This document shows positions 47,987 through 57,728 of a stretch of 64,000 nt of DNA, one piece after another. How positions within the stretch are numbered: the stretch's first letter is position 1; every line of letters starts with the position of its first letter. Both the position numbers and the translations under genes were made by a program. The notes beneath the pieces are model-generated. The model was given only the letters and a program-made list of their open reading frames with translations. It did no database searches and had not been told where the DNA came from. The DNA is from Agelas oroides (taxonomy: Eukaryota > Porifera > Demospongiae > Agelasida > Agelasidae), in assembly GCA_949130485.1 (NCBI GenBank), contig OX422196.1:5438889-5502888 (forward strand), written 5' to 3'.

Positions 47987-48186
47987 CTGTGGAAGAGAGT
48001 ACTTCAGAATTAGTACAAGCAGTAAAAATATTAATGAGACAGTAAGTAATTAACATAGACATATGTCACCACTAACAGTCTGAAAAAATATGGTAACAGC
48101 CCAAGTTGACTGCAATACAAACTATGTTCAACAGCTCTCATCAAACTAAAATCCCAATCTTTTACTTAGAGCTATTTGGTAGTTAC

Positions 48187-48270
48187 TTCAGTGTTTTCAA
48201 GCTCTTGTTCACTCTCAGAACATCAGCCAGTGCCGAGGCTCCCTCAGATTCAATTTTATTTAATTCGAGG
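48187..48270 (-). CDS. LRR exon, type B (tandem array unit 1)
   Basis: 84 nt, LELNKIESEGASALADVL, donor gtaact. First of the 284-bp tandem array. Confidence 0.7.
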
Positions 48271-48595
48271 CTGTGGAAGAGAGTACTTCAGAATTAGTAC
48301 AAGCCGTAAAAATATTAATGAGACAGTGAGTCTGATTTAACAAAGGCTTATGTTGTCACTAAGAAGGTTTTACCACTATTGGAATAGAGAAATTCCACCT
48401 TTCTGTTGCTACATAATGACAACTCCTTACTACCTGATTGAGCTTCATAATTAATGAGCATTGTTGTGATTTACAAGTGTCCATACTGTGAGAAGAGTGA
48501 CAGTAGTCACCTGTCTCCCTAGTCCAAGATCAACCATACTACAATTGTGGATATTCCGTGTTTTTCAGGTTTGTAAGGGCCAGGATTTTTCTTAC

Positions 48596-48679
48596 TTCAG
48601 TGTTTTTAAGCTCTGGTTCACTCTTAGAGCATCAGCCAGTGCAGTAGCTCCCTCAGATACAATTTCATTCCCTCTGAGA
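48596..48679 (-). CDS. LRR exon, type B
   Basis: 84 nt, reads LRGNEIVSEGATALADAL. The acceptor is tcttcttgcag and the exon begins with T instead of C, still giving Asn at the junction. Donor gtaaga. Most diverged of the B exons near NACHT. Confidence 0.68.
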
Positions 48680-48817
48680 CTGCAAGAAGAGGTTACTTCA
48701 GAATTAGTGCATAAAACATCAATGGGACAGTGAGTCTGACTTAACATATATTATAGGCTTATGTTGTCACTAAAAGGCAGTGGAGTAGGAGGGAGTATGC
48801 ATGGAAGAAAAAGTTAA

Positions 48818-49741
48818 TACCGAATAATTTCTAATAATTCGTACAAAAATAAATTTTAGCTGTACGATTTGATTAGAGTATGTAAATCACCGAATATTCC
48901 AAGAAACTGGGGGTGTACGAACAAAGAGTATTTGTACGAATTGAATAGAAGAAAAACGTGTGCAAATTTTCGACACTAAGGAAACCAATCAGTAGGTACC
49001 GGTACTTTTCTAGCTACAGTTAGCTGCCATTATGTATAACAACTAGTAACAAGTAACTTTGGCTTCGATCTACGTGCATACATATATGCTGGGTAAGCAA
49101 GTTTACGAAGCTCCACAACTTACACTTCACATATAAGTGCAGGGCCGTAGCAAGCTATTTCAAAGTGGTGTGGCCAATATGCACGATGGTGGGCAGCCAT
49201 TTTCCATAATGGCTCGGCTTACTAGTTCCTATACATACGTACTTCACGTGTTTTCAAATTGCGCATGTGCATGTTTAGTCCGCGAAAAAGTGGTCAGGCC
49301 AAAACCCGACCAGCCCAACCGCTTGCTACGGCCATGATTAGTGTCAGTCACACTAAGACCTCTTAGCCAACATCGAAGAATGAACTTATAGTATGCTATA
49401 CAGCATTCACTGAACGTTCATCTCATGAGACTTCACATGATTAAATCTACGGGAACACGTGGACTGACCCCCATCCTGGCTTATTCAACATCGTCCCTGC
49501 CCGTACGATCAGAACCAAGAGCCAAAAGAACGTTTTTATTCATACTTGTGGACGTTAGAAACACTCGTATCATATTTGCATCAACTGAGAGTGCTTGTAC
49601 TCAAACGCGCTTTCCGCTGTATGAACAATAGAATAATAATTTCATTTTTACATGTACAAATAAATTAGAGTACGTAAATTACTAGGAAAAGGGGGGTGTA
49701 CAAATTAATAAGGTGTACAAATTATTAGAAATTCTACGGTA
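48818..49741. mobile_element. TIR element with a nested hAT-like MITE
   Basis: Left taccgaataatttctaataatt and right aattattagaaattctacggta are inverted repeats, extended by a ggggtgtac motif on both sides. Interrupted by 49140-49336. Confidence 0.65.
49140..49336. mobile_element. Small hAT-like MITE
   Basis: Ends cagggccgtagcaagc and gcttgctacggccatg, close to the termini of the 57.7-kb hAT. Flanks ataagtg and attagtg suggest a 7-bp duplication with one mismatch. Confidence 0.65.
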
Positions 49742-50412
49742 CCTACCATAGCCGACAGTACATATGTTATTATTAGCCACTCATGAGACCTTTAGTAGAT
49801 ATATAAGCACACCGCCTGAGAGCGGTATTGCTTATATATCAATTAAATAAAACCCAAGGGTGCAGTTAATAACCAGCTTCAAGCTTGAATGTTTGCGCAT
49901 GTGCTTCAATGCGTTGTCATGTCAGCGGTATGTTTATTTGTGAATGCAGCTGTTTTTCGATGGTTACACTAGTAGTCTAGCTAGCTTTTAGCTACTCATT
50001 TAAATTTTGTCGTAGCTACAAATATTATAACTTTGAAACCGTTCAACACTGCAAAGAGACGATGACAGCCAGTTCGAAAACGTGCCAAGTGGAGAAGCCT
50101 TATGAGAATTGACAGATCACACCAGCGCTATCAGTTTGGTTTTCGTCCACTTGGGGCTCATTGGGAGGGCTTCGACACTGGCTTGTTCTCGGACTAGCTA
50201 TCGCTGTCATCAACCCATTCAATTGTCACGATGCTAAGCGGCTTAGAATGCACATAAAATACATACATTTCTGCATAACCGCAGACAAATAAAGTTACCT
50301 GTACTTTATGCCTGCAGGATACAATGCACTGTATTACATAGCAACCACATACCATCAGGCTAGAAAATTACATATTGTTCAACAGCAAAACACCATTAAT
50401 TTTACAACTTAC
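49742..50412. other. No gene recognised
   Basis: Intron-like sequence between LRR exons; nothing supportable. Confidence 0.4.
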
Positions 50413-50496
50413 TTCAATTCTTCCAGTGACTTGTTATGGTGCAGTGCTCTGGCCAGAGCTGTAGCTCCAGTGTCAGTCAGACCATTGTTTCTGAGG
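50413..50496 (-). CDS. LRR exon, type A
   Basis: Type A repeat of 28 residues, LRNNGLTDTGATALARAL then HHNKSLEEL. Acceptor ccccactgcag, donor gtaagt, phase 2-2, 84 nt. Type A exons share the GLTATGATALARAL core. Confidence 0.72.
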
Positions 50497-51021
50497 CTGC
50501 AGTGGGGTACAATCAGACATGAACACACGAGTTACATCCACATCAAACAAATTCCACATTTCTGTTGTTACCATAAGAGTCAGGGATACCGGTACAGGCT
50601 TCAATTGGAAATTATATCGTACCTCGCACACAGATTCCCACAAACAGCGTATGGTGGCTAGTCAATTGCCATTGTTGTTGCCATAGCAACAGAACATGGG
50701 CTTACCACTACATTTAACTTCATTCCCAGTCCTGGTTGAAAAATCAGAAAAAAGGCCTAGTATTCACTGTTTGTACAGTCATGCAATTTTGCCAACATTC
50801 CCATGTCACCTCTGTGTGCTATGATGGTCAGGCGTATATCGCTGTATATTTGTATGTAAGATCAGGATTTAATCTAGATTTTCATCTGCCTGCTAGCAAC
50901 TTGGCCATTATTTCACATAATTCAACATGAGCCTTATGCACAAGTTAAGAACATGTGCAAGCAGTGGATACCAGGCCCTTTTCTCTGATTTTCAAACAGG
51001 CCTGGGAACAAGACTATATAC

Positions 51022-51245
<224 letters not shown>

Positions 51246-51448
51246 ATACACATAATACATACACTATACTGACAACCCACTTATGATTCCATATTCAATC
51301 GAACTTTGCAAGTGTCAATACAGTGAGGAAAGTGATAATAGTTACTAGCACCAGTCTCCCAAGTTCAAGGAGGGCCGATCATTGTCACCCAGGTCAACTG
51401 TACATGTCCCTGTATGTACATGGAAGTAGCTACTTAGTAGTTACATAC

Positions 51449-51532
51449 TTCAGTTTCTGCAAGCTCTGGTTCACTCTCAGAGCATCAGCCAGTGCAGTGG
51501 CTCCCTCAGATCCAATACTATTTGATTCGAGG
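51449..51532 (-). CDS. LRR exon, type B
   Basis: An 84-nt exon, phase 2 at both ends: one base completes the incoming codon, 27 codons follow, and two bases start the next. It encodes a 28-residue ribonuclease-inhibitor-type LRR (LESNSIGSEGATALADAL). The acceptor is tctcttccacag, donor ctgaa/gtatgt. Type B exons share the SEGA-ALAD core. Confidence 0.7.
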
Positions 51533-51696
51533 CTGTGGAAGAGAGTACTTCAGAATTAGTGTAAGTAGAGACACAAAATAAATGGGACTGTGAGTCTGAC
51601 TTAACATAATGTTATGTCACGACAAAGAGTCAGTGGAGTGGAAGAAATAACTGTATTTACCGGAGCCGCATGTACTGTTCAACCCTCACAACTTAC

Positions 51697-51771
51697 TTCA
51701 GTTCTTCCAGTGACGTGTTACATTGCAGAGCTCTGGCCACAGCTATGGCTCCAGTAGCAGTCAGACGGAGG
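51697..51771 (-). CDS. LRR exon, type A, 9 nt short
   Basis: First LRR exon after NACHT. It is 75 nt instead of 84 because nine bases near its 5' end are missing, which keeps the frame (LRLTATGAIAVARAL). The acceptor is cactgaag rather than the usual cactgcag, the donor gtaagt. It may be weakly used. Confidence 0.5.
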
Positions 51772-53133
51772 CTTCAGTGGGGTATAAACAGACAAACACA
51801 TTCGAGTTAGATCCACACTAACTATGTTTCTGTTGCTACGGCAATGACCTGAGCATCAGAGAATCACAGCATGGGCTTCCATCGGTATTTGTTGAGGCCA
51901 TAACTCAATCCCATACGTCAGATCCCCACAAACAGCGTCTCAGTATGGGGGCTAGTCAATTGGCATTGTTGTTGCCACAGCAACAGAATGTGGACTTACC
52001 ACTACTTTTGCATACTGTATAGCTGAATTTTCAAGGGATTAAACTTTCATGAATGATCAAATAAAAAAGCTTCTATCAAACATTTTCGCAGATGACATAA
52101 TCTACCAGGTATTATATATAGTGTGCACGTGCATGCTCATTCATATTTACGTATGTCTTGACACTTATGCAGCTAGCTTCGCCATGCAATCACACATATT
52201 TAAGAGATGGAGTTTCAAGCCAAAACAGAGCTCTGGCCACAGCTATGACTCTAATAGCAATCAGATGGAGGCTGCAGTGGGTACAATTAGACACAAACAC
52301 ACTCGAGTTAGATCCACACTAACCATCTTTGTTTTTTTTTGCTACGCATCACAGTGATAACTACTCTGCCTTGTACTCCTGTGAGATTTTGGTGTAACTT
52401 CCCTCAGTCATTTTCTGGGTGGTTAGTGCAATTCTTGTTCACAGCAGTGATGACTCTGGAATCTACAAAGATCCTGATGGATCAGGAAGATCGTTAGCTG
52501 GATGAAGGTATCTATACCAGCTGCCAAGTAGTCAACTATGTACGTAGTTGCTCATGGTCATCAAGATTGGGTGTGGCTTACTAGAATGGGCAGGGCAAAT
52601 GTTAACCATTGCTGGAATATATTTTCACGGAAGACCTTTTACCTGCGAAATGCACAAAATTAAAGTACCAACAAAAATTTAATGGAAATGCCATGTTTCT
52701 GTTGCTACAACTACTTACTACTAATGGTGAATGATAAACATAACCTATGATGCTGATGCAAATAGGTAAATCCCAAAAACATGGATCCAGAGATGGGAAC
52801 AAGGTCACTTCCACTAAACAGTTGTGGAATTTTGGCTAGCCATCATTAGGCATAATGTGAAATGAGTCCTCCTAGGATGTAGTATGAACATTACTACTGC
52901 ATGTACTACTAACAAACAGTATCCAATTTGTGAACATATCAGTTGATGCATGGGTACAGTACAACCTTCCACTATGTCTTCTTCATTTAACTTGCTTGAT
53001 ATACTGCAAAGAAGTGTTACTTGAGTGTCTTCCACTATGCCTATTATCTATCTATGGAGTACAGTACAGGGAGTGACCGTAACTGGATTAATCACAAGAG
53101 GCTGAGAATTCATTGACCAATACTATAGCTTAC
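51772..53133. other. Intron after NACHT exon
   Basis: Contains one degenerate type A exon (52226-52280) and no other recognisable element. Confidence 0.5.
52226..52280 (-). pseudogene. Degenerate type A LRR exon
   Basis: Antisense sequence matches the ALARAL core of a type A LRR exon (agctctggccacagct) and its ctgcag acceptor, but the downstream half and donor are missing. Probably a dead exon copy. Confidence 0.45.
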
Positions 53134-54658
53134 CAAAGATGCTTAATGCCGCTGTGATCATCACGCCAAGCACCTGCAACAAGAAATTTTGAGAATTCCC
53201 TCATAGCTTGTGCTCCTAAGAAGCATTTGTTGAGGACCACTACATGGGGATTTTGCATGTGTGGAAGACAATGAAGAATACTGTGGATGTCACGTGTGGT
53301 GACAACTGCACTGCTAACTTCAGTTGTTAGGGAAGAAAGATCTGTTTGCTGTTCAGTTGTCACATATTCAGTTTCAGTTAAACAATCCGTTAATCTTAAA
53401 GCATTTCCTTTATAGTACTGTTTTAACAGATTCGTAATGTTGGTTTCGGCTCCAAGACCAGCAATGAAACACCAGAAATAAGCAAATTCGTCCTTGTACC
53501 TCAGTGATAGTTTCTTGCGATCAGGATTGAGGAGAGTTTCCACTGCCAAACAAAAATCTTGAAGATAAGGTACAGTGGAATTACGATCTGCTAGTTCACA
53601 GTTACACTCCTCATTATCATAGATTAGTGATTTGCCAATTGTTGCAATTACGTTTCCTGAGTCCTCAATGGTTTTCCTGCCACTTTCCAGTAAAATATTC
53701 CTGAACTGAGACTGCAGTGGATCAGTACTAAACATTTCATAGAGCTTCCCCTTGTGCCATTCATTGACCAACACTACCAGAGAGGTGTACAGTTGGGTCC
53801 ATGTCACAGGAAGGTCATCATATGAAATGCGAGCAAAAACATACATGGTTCCAATCAGGTAACTAGGTGATGAAACAAGTGATTCCACTTGTGGGTTTCC
53901 AGCAAGATAACTCAAGAAATCAGATGCTCTCTTATCGTCAAAATGTTGAATAACTTCCTTTCCAATTTGTTGATTAGTTAATCCAAGAATCTCAAACTGG
54001 ATGAAGTTACCTTCAATAAAATGTGAACATGTAGTGGCAACAACTACTGTGGATTCGGAGAAATTGCTGCGGCCAGACAAAATACTGAACAGCACATCTC
54101 CATACGGTTCCAGAGGTGATTGAAAGAGATATTCATGGCAAAAACCGTCAAGTATAAAAAGGACTCCCTTTCCTTTCTCTGCTTTAATCCAGCGACAAAT
54201 CGTTTTGCTTACTACAGTGCTGCCTTTGAGCTGTCTGTCAATCAATTCTTGTATTGAGCAACCTTGGTGCAGATCCCAGATGTTAACATAAAGGATTAGT
54301 GAAAATCCTCTCAATGCATAATGTTTAGCCCAGCTGCGGCATAATCTAGATAATAACTCTGTTTTACCACATCCTGGGGGCCCTTTGACAACAAACACAC
54401 GGCTTTCTCTTTGTGCAATTTTGTTCAGCATAGACTTCATGGACAGCTCCTGGATCTCAGAGGGAAACTGGTCCATCATCTCATAGCAGGAAGTATAGTC
54501 CAGTTGAGACAAAAGAGGAGCATTTTGGACAATTCCAAACCTTCGATTAAAGTTTGATAGTTTAGGAGCACCAGACCATAGCTTCCTTTTTGAAAATGAG
54601 TCTTTCAGAAACTTCTGTCGTAAAAACTCACAGGCTCCTTGGACTTCAGTGATACTAC
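53134..54658 (-). CDS. NLR gene, NACHT NTPase exon
   Basis: A 1525-nt exon (acceptor ccttaacttag, donor ctttg/gtaagc) that encodes a NACHT STAND NTPase. The P-loop GPPGCGKTELL lies near 54383-54350. A Walker B-like strand VLFILDGF follows about 70 residues later, and a sensor strand VVVATTCSHF after that; the helical remainder includes LPVTWTQLYTSLV and YFWCFIAGL, typical of the NACHT-associated helical part. The acidic pair that usually follows Walker B is replaced by CHEYL, which is worth noting. The exon enters in phase 1 and leaves in phase 2, matching the phase-1 upstream exons and the phase-2 LRR exons. NLR proteins of this kind act in the cytoplasm as nucleotide-switched sensors. Identification as an NLR NACHT domain is strong; ligand unknown. 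Confidence 0.85.
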
Positions 54659-54722
54659 CTAAGTTAAGGAAAAGCACACACCATAAACAGGGATGCAGTT
54701 AACACAAACTATTGTTACTGAC

Positions 54723-56918
54723 CTTGTAAATGTATCAGTAGTTCTTCAGCATTGTGAAGGTGTCCATGTCTTAACAAAAATTCAAGAAGACCCTCATTAG
54801 TAGCATTGTTTACATTCACTCTCTTCCAGCACAGAAGGGCCATATACTTCTGTTCCTCTTCATTTCCAGTCTCTTCTAACTCCTTCTCACTGATCCCAAG
54901 ATATGAAGCCAAGTCTTTCCAGCTTCGCATCTTCCTTGAAAATATCTTTAGGAAATCATTTGAACAAATTTCTTGGAGCTTGCCTGCGGGAGTGCTTGTG
55001 ATGAGATCATTCAAATGACGGACAGCTTCTCCACTTGTCTGTTTCATTTCTTCTTCAGGAATGAAGTGTTCCAGTCCAAGGACCTTGACTCTCCTCCTGG
55101 TGTCTTCTCCGACAGTTGCTACAGTCTGTACACTGTATAGCTTCTGAATGTTGTCTGCAACTGTGTCATAGTCAACCTCTAACCTTTGGACACCTCTTCC
55201 AGCTAAGATTTCCAAGTCTTCCTCACAGAGTTCCCCAAATATTCCACTGATAGATTTCGGAATGAGGAATGTGAACTGGTGAGTGGTGAATCCTCCTTCC
55301 CAGTGGGCATAAATGATGAAGTCTTGATCAATTCCTGTGGCCTTCTCCACTGCTTCTCTCACTACTTGTATGTCACCCAGTGTCCATTCAATCGCACTAC
55401 CACCACCACGGGTCACTCGCAGCTTTTGAAATTCTTTAAATTCTGAGATTTCTTCCTCGGACAGAGGGTCTGGGAGAGTGGAGAGTTTAGTATGAGAGGG
55501 AAACCTACTTTTGTACAACTGAAATATAGATGTCATCTCAATGTCAAAAGCATCAGCAACCTTCCAAAGAACACCCCAGTTAAGGAAGTTTAGGACTTGG
55601 GGCTGCAAAATGGTGAATATTTGTGGGACAGACTCTGCATTTTTCAGGATCCTGGGATCAATGTACCGAGCTTCTGGATATAAAACATGGGTGAAACTTT
55701 GCAAGAATTTTTTCAGCTGGATAACTTCTACTGTTTTTTTCCCTACTTCAGAAATGAGTTGCTGAAATTCTGAGTTGTAATGGGCTGTTTTGGGGGAGTC
55801 ATGAGTTAAGGGGACTCGCTTCATTCCAGCAGTAGTGTAGGTGGATTTATCAGTTTTAGCATCTGGCTGTGGTATATCAGTCTTGGACTCTGCCAGTGAT
55901 GTACTAGTCTTGGACTCTGCCAGTGATATACTGGTCTTGGACACTGCCAGCGATGTACCAGTTTTGGACACTGCCAGTGATGTACCAGTTTTGGACACTG
56001 CCAGTGATGTACCAGTTTTGGACTCTGCCAGCGATGTATCAGTCTTGGACTCTGCCAGCGATGTACCAGTCTTGGTCTCTAGCTGTGATATATCAGTCTT
56101 GGACTGGGCCTGCAATGAATCAGCCTTGGTCTCTGTCTGCAATGTGTCAGTTGTAGTCTCTGGCTGTGATATATCAGTCTTGGACTCTGCTTGCAAAGAT
56201 TGCAGGTCTATGACTACATCGGCATTCACTTCAACTCCGAGGATGCCATGATCAGCTAGGTCCCTTTGATTGTCTGCACTGAGACTACTGAAGCAACTGA
56301 CCACAGTTTCTGGGATGAGAAAAGTAAATAAGACACACCCTGACATCTGATTGGAGTAGACAATCATACTCTCATCAACTCGTGTGTTTCTACTGATGGT
56401 TTGTTGCACCCTTTTGACATCCTCCATAGTGGTTGTGTGAACATCCCCTTCAGACTTGACTTTCACCTTCTTGGTTCCACTAAATGCATCTATCTCTTCA
56501 TCTGATAATGGGTCACACATCCGTTTGAGTGGTTTCTTTTGAGGAAAGTTATCTTCATACTGTTTCAGGAGTGTTTTTGATTGCTCATTTCCAAACATAT
56601 TGACAATTATCCTCAAGAGATCAGTGTGCATGTAGTGGATGTAACATGGAAAGAGTGCCTCAATGATCTCTCTTGGAGTTCTACAGTGCTCATAGAGCTT
56701 ACTGTCAATATATCGTTGACGGGTGTGAGGATGGCACAAGAATTTCAAAAAGTCTTTTAGACTCTCCACATCAGCTGATTCATTGAGCAGTTTAACTACC
56801 TTGGTAAGCATGATGGAAAATTGCATAGGTAAATCCAATTCTTCATAGCTGATGGATTTCTCAGATTCTGCAGTTTTAAATGTAGGATTGGTCGATTTCC
56901 CAGATTCTGCAGTTTTAA
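54723..56918 (-). CDS. NLR gene, large exon: two related modules, 10-residue repeats, second Death domain
   Basis: A 2196-nt open exon (732 codons, phase 1 at both ends). In order it encodes a first ~200-residue module (about 55775-56840 region upstream of the repeats, with motifs DPLSDEEID, VKRVQQ and FTFLIPETVV), a run of about a dozen 10-residue repeats of the SLAESKTGT/SLAVSKTGT type, a second copy of the same module (DPLSEEEISEF, GDIQVVREAV, FTFLIPKSISGIF), and a C-terminal Death-like domain ending in LLEFLLRHGHLHNAEELLIHL. The acceptor is tttttccctacag and the donor is caag/gtcagt. The modules resemble a unit I recall from many predicted sponge proteins; its function is unknown to me. 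The following exon carries the NACHT domain, so this is the sensor/adaptor-binding half of the same receptor. Confidence 0.75.
55851..56170 (-). repeat. In-frame 30-bp coding minisatellite in the NLR linker
   Basis: Within the large NLR exon a 30-bp unit encoding ten residues (consensus SLAxSKTGT plus one) repeats about a dozen times, degenerating at both ends to DTLQTETKAD and DIPQPDAKTD types. All units stay in frame and lack stops. The peptide is Ser/Thr/Lys rich and likely a disordered linker between the two modules. Neighbouring central units are nearly identical, so copy number is probably variable. Confidence 0.8.
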
Positions 56919-57065
56919 CTGTAGGGAAAAACAAAAGTGAATCATATTTCAAACAAAGGAAACCTACTTTACAACAGTAACTTGCTGACATTTTAATTTG
57001 ATGCACATATACTCATTCAGAAAATGTCTACAGCATCTTGATGATATAAATGGTATGTAAATTAC

Positions 57066-57359
57066 CTGTATGTCTCTTTGCTATGGTCTCTGCTAAAGCA
57101 GTATTATTCCCTCCAGCTGGATCATCCACAGCCTCCACCAGCATTCTCCAGGTGGGATGACCACATCTCTCATAGTTGTAAGACTTCTGGAGCCACTTGG
57201 TCAGCACCATTCGAAGACAGCGCTTGCAATCATCACCTTTAGTTTCTTTGCGGATAGTTTCTTCATGTAATATTGGCAAGTTGAGAGCACAGCAAATGTC
57301 TGACCATCTGGGAGCTAAGTTGAGCACTTCTTTATACACTTCAAATAGGTTATCGTCAG
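57066..57359 (-). CDS. NLR gene, exon encoding N-terminal Death domain
   Basis: This exon encodes about 98 residues that read as a Death-fold domain of the sponge NLR kind. Visible landmarks are a helix around LAPRWSDICCALNL, a CKRCLRMVLTKWLQ helix, and the HPTWRMLVEAVDDP segment followed by LAETI, the usual order for a Death domain that recruits adaptors by homotypic contact. The acceptor is a pyrimidine run ending ttttccag and the donor is acag/gtaatt. Both boundaries are phase 1, and the next exon starts in the same phase. The exon therefore needs an upstream start exon, which I could not find; the sequence just upstream is a MITE and a hAT insertion. Splice sites are predicted by eye. Domain identity is fairly sure, the partner protein unknown. 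Confidence 0.75.
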
Positions 57360-57519
57360 CTGGAAAAAGTACAAATACCAAAACCTTTCAACAAAACACA
57401 AAACATTGGACAAACATTGGTAGGGAGAGCAATTCCAGGTCTAAAAACATATCACAGCTTCAGCAGCATGCATATCATAGGTTGGTAGATACTACACATC
57501 TAATCGTCCAGTTTATCAT

Positions 57520-57728
57520 GGCGTATCATGGCGTACGGTAGTACGCCATATGTAGGGATGACCCCGAAAAAAAATGGCGGCCACATTCAAAGTGCACAAA
57601 TGACACACTCGAAATGTCTGCGTTAGATAAGTCAATGGCCTCCATGAGCCATATCAGACATTATCGAGTGCTTCCATGGGCAACAGGATCGTTAAATTCG
57701 CTGGAAAGCATCGCTAAGTATACCTGAC
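57520..57728. repeat. Left part of the repeat hosting the hAT
   Basis: Starts at the palindrome ggcgtacggtagtacgcc; continues at 60488-60640 on the other side of the hAT. Confidence 0.65.

Larger units (their letters stand above)
46600..48330 (-). repeat. Tandem array of LRR exon plus intron, period about 284 bp
   Basis: Six type B exons; spacings are 284, 284, 284, 290 and 330 bp. Introns (taagttgactgcaatacaaac, cagtctgaaaaaatatggta) are nearly identical between the central units, showing recent unequal exchange. Confidence 0.9.

Noticed and set aside
46614-48297. Plus-strand frames with YFSVFKLLFTLRTSASAEAPS
   Set aside because: Antisense of the type B LRR exons and their introns.
54806-56251. 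Plus-strand frames opposite the NLR large exon
   Set aside because: Shadows of the minus-strand coding exon; the MYQFWTLPV repeats are the antisense of the coding minisatellite.
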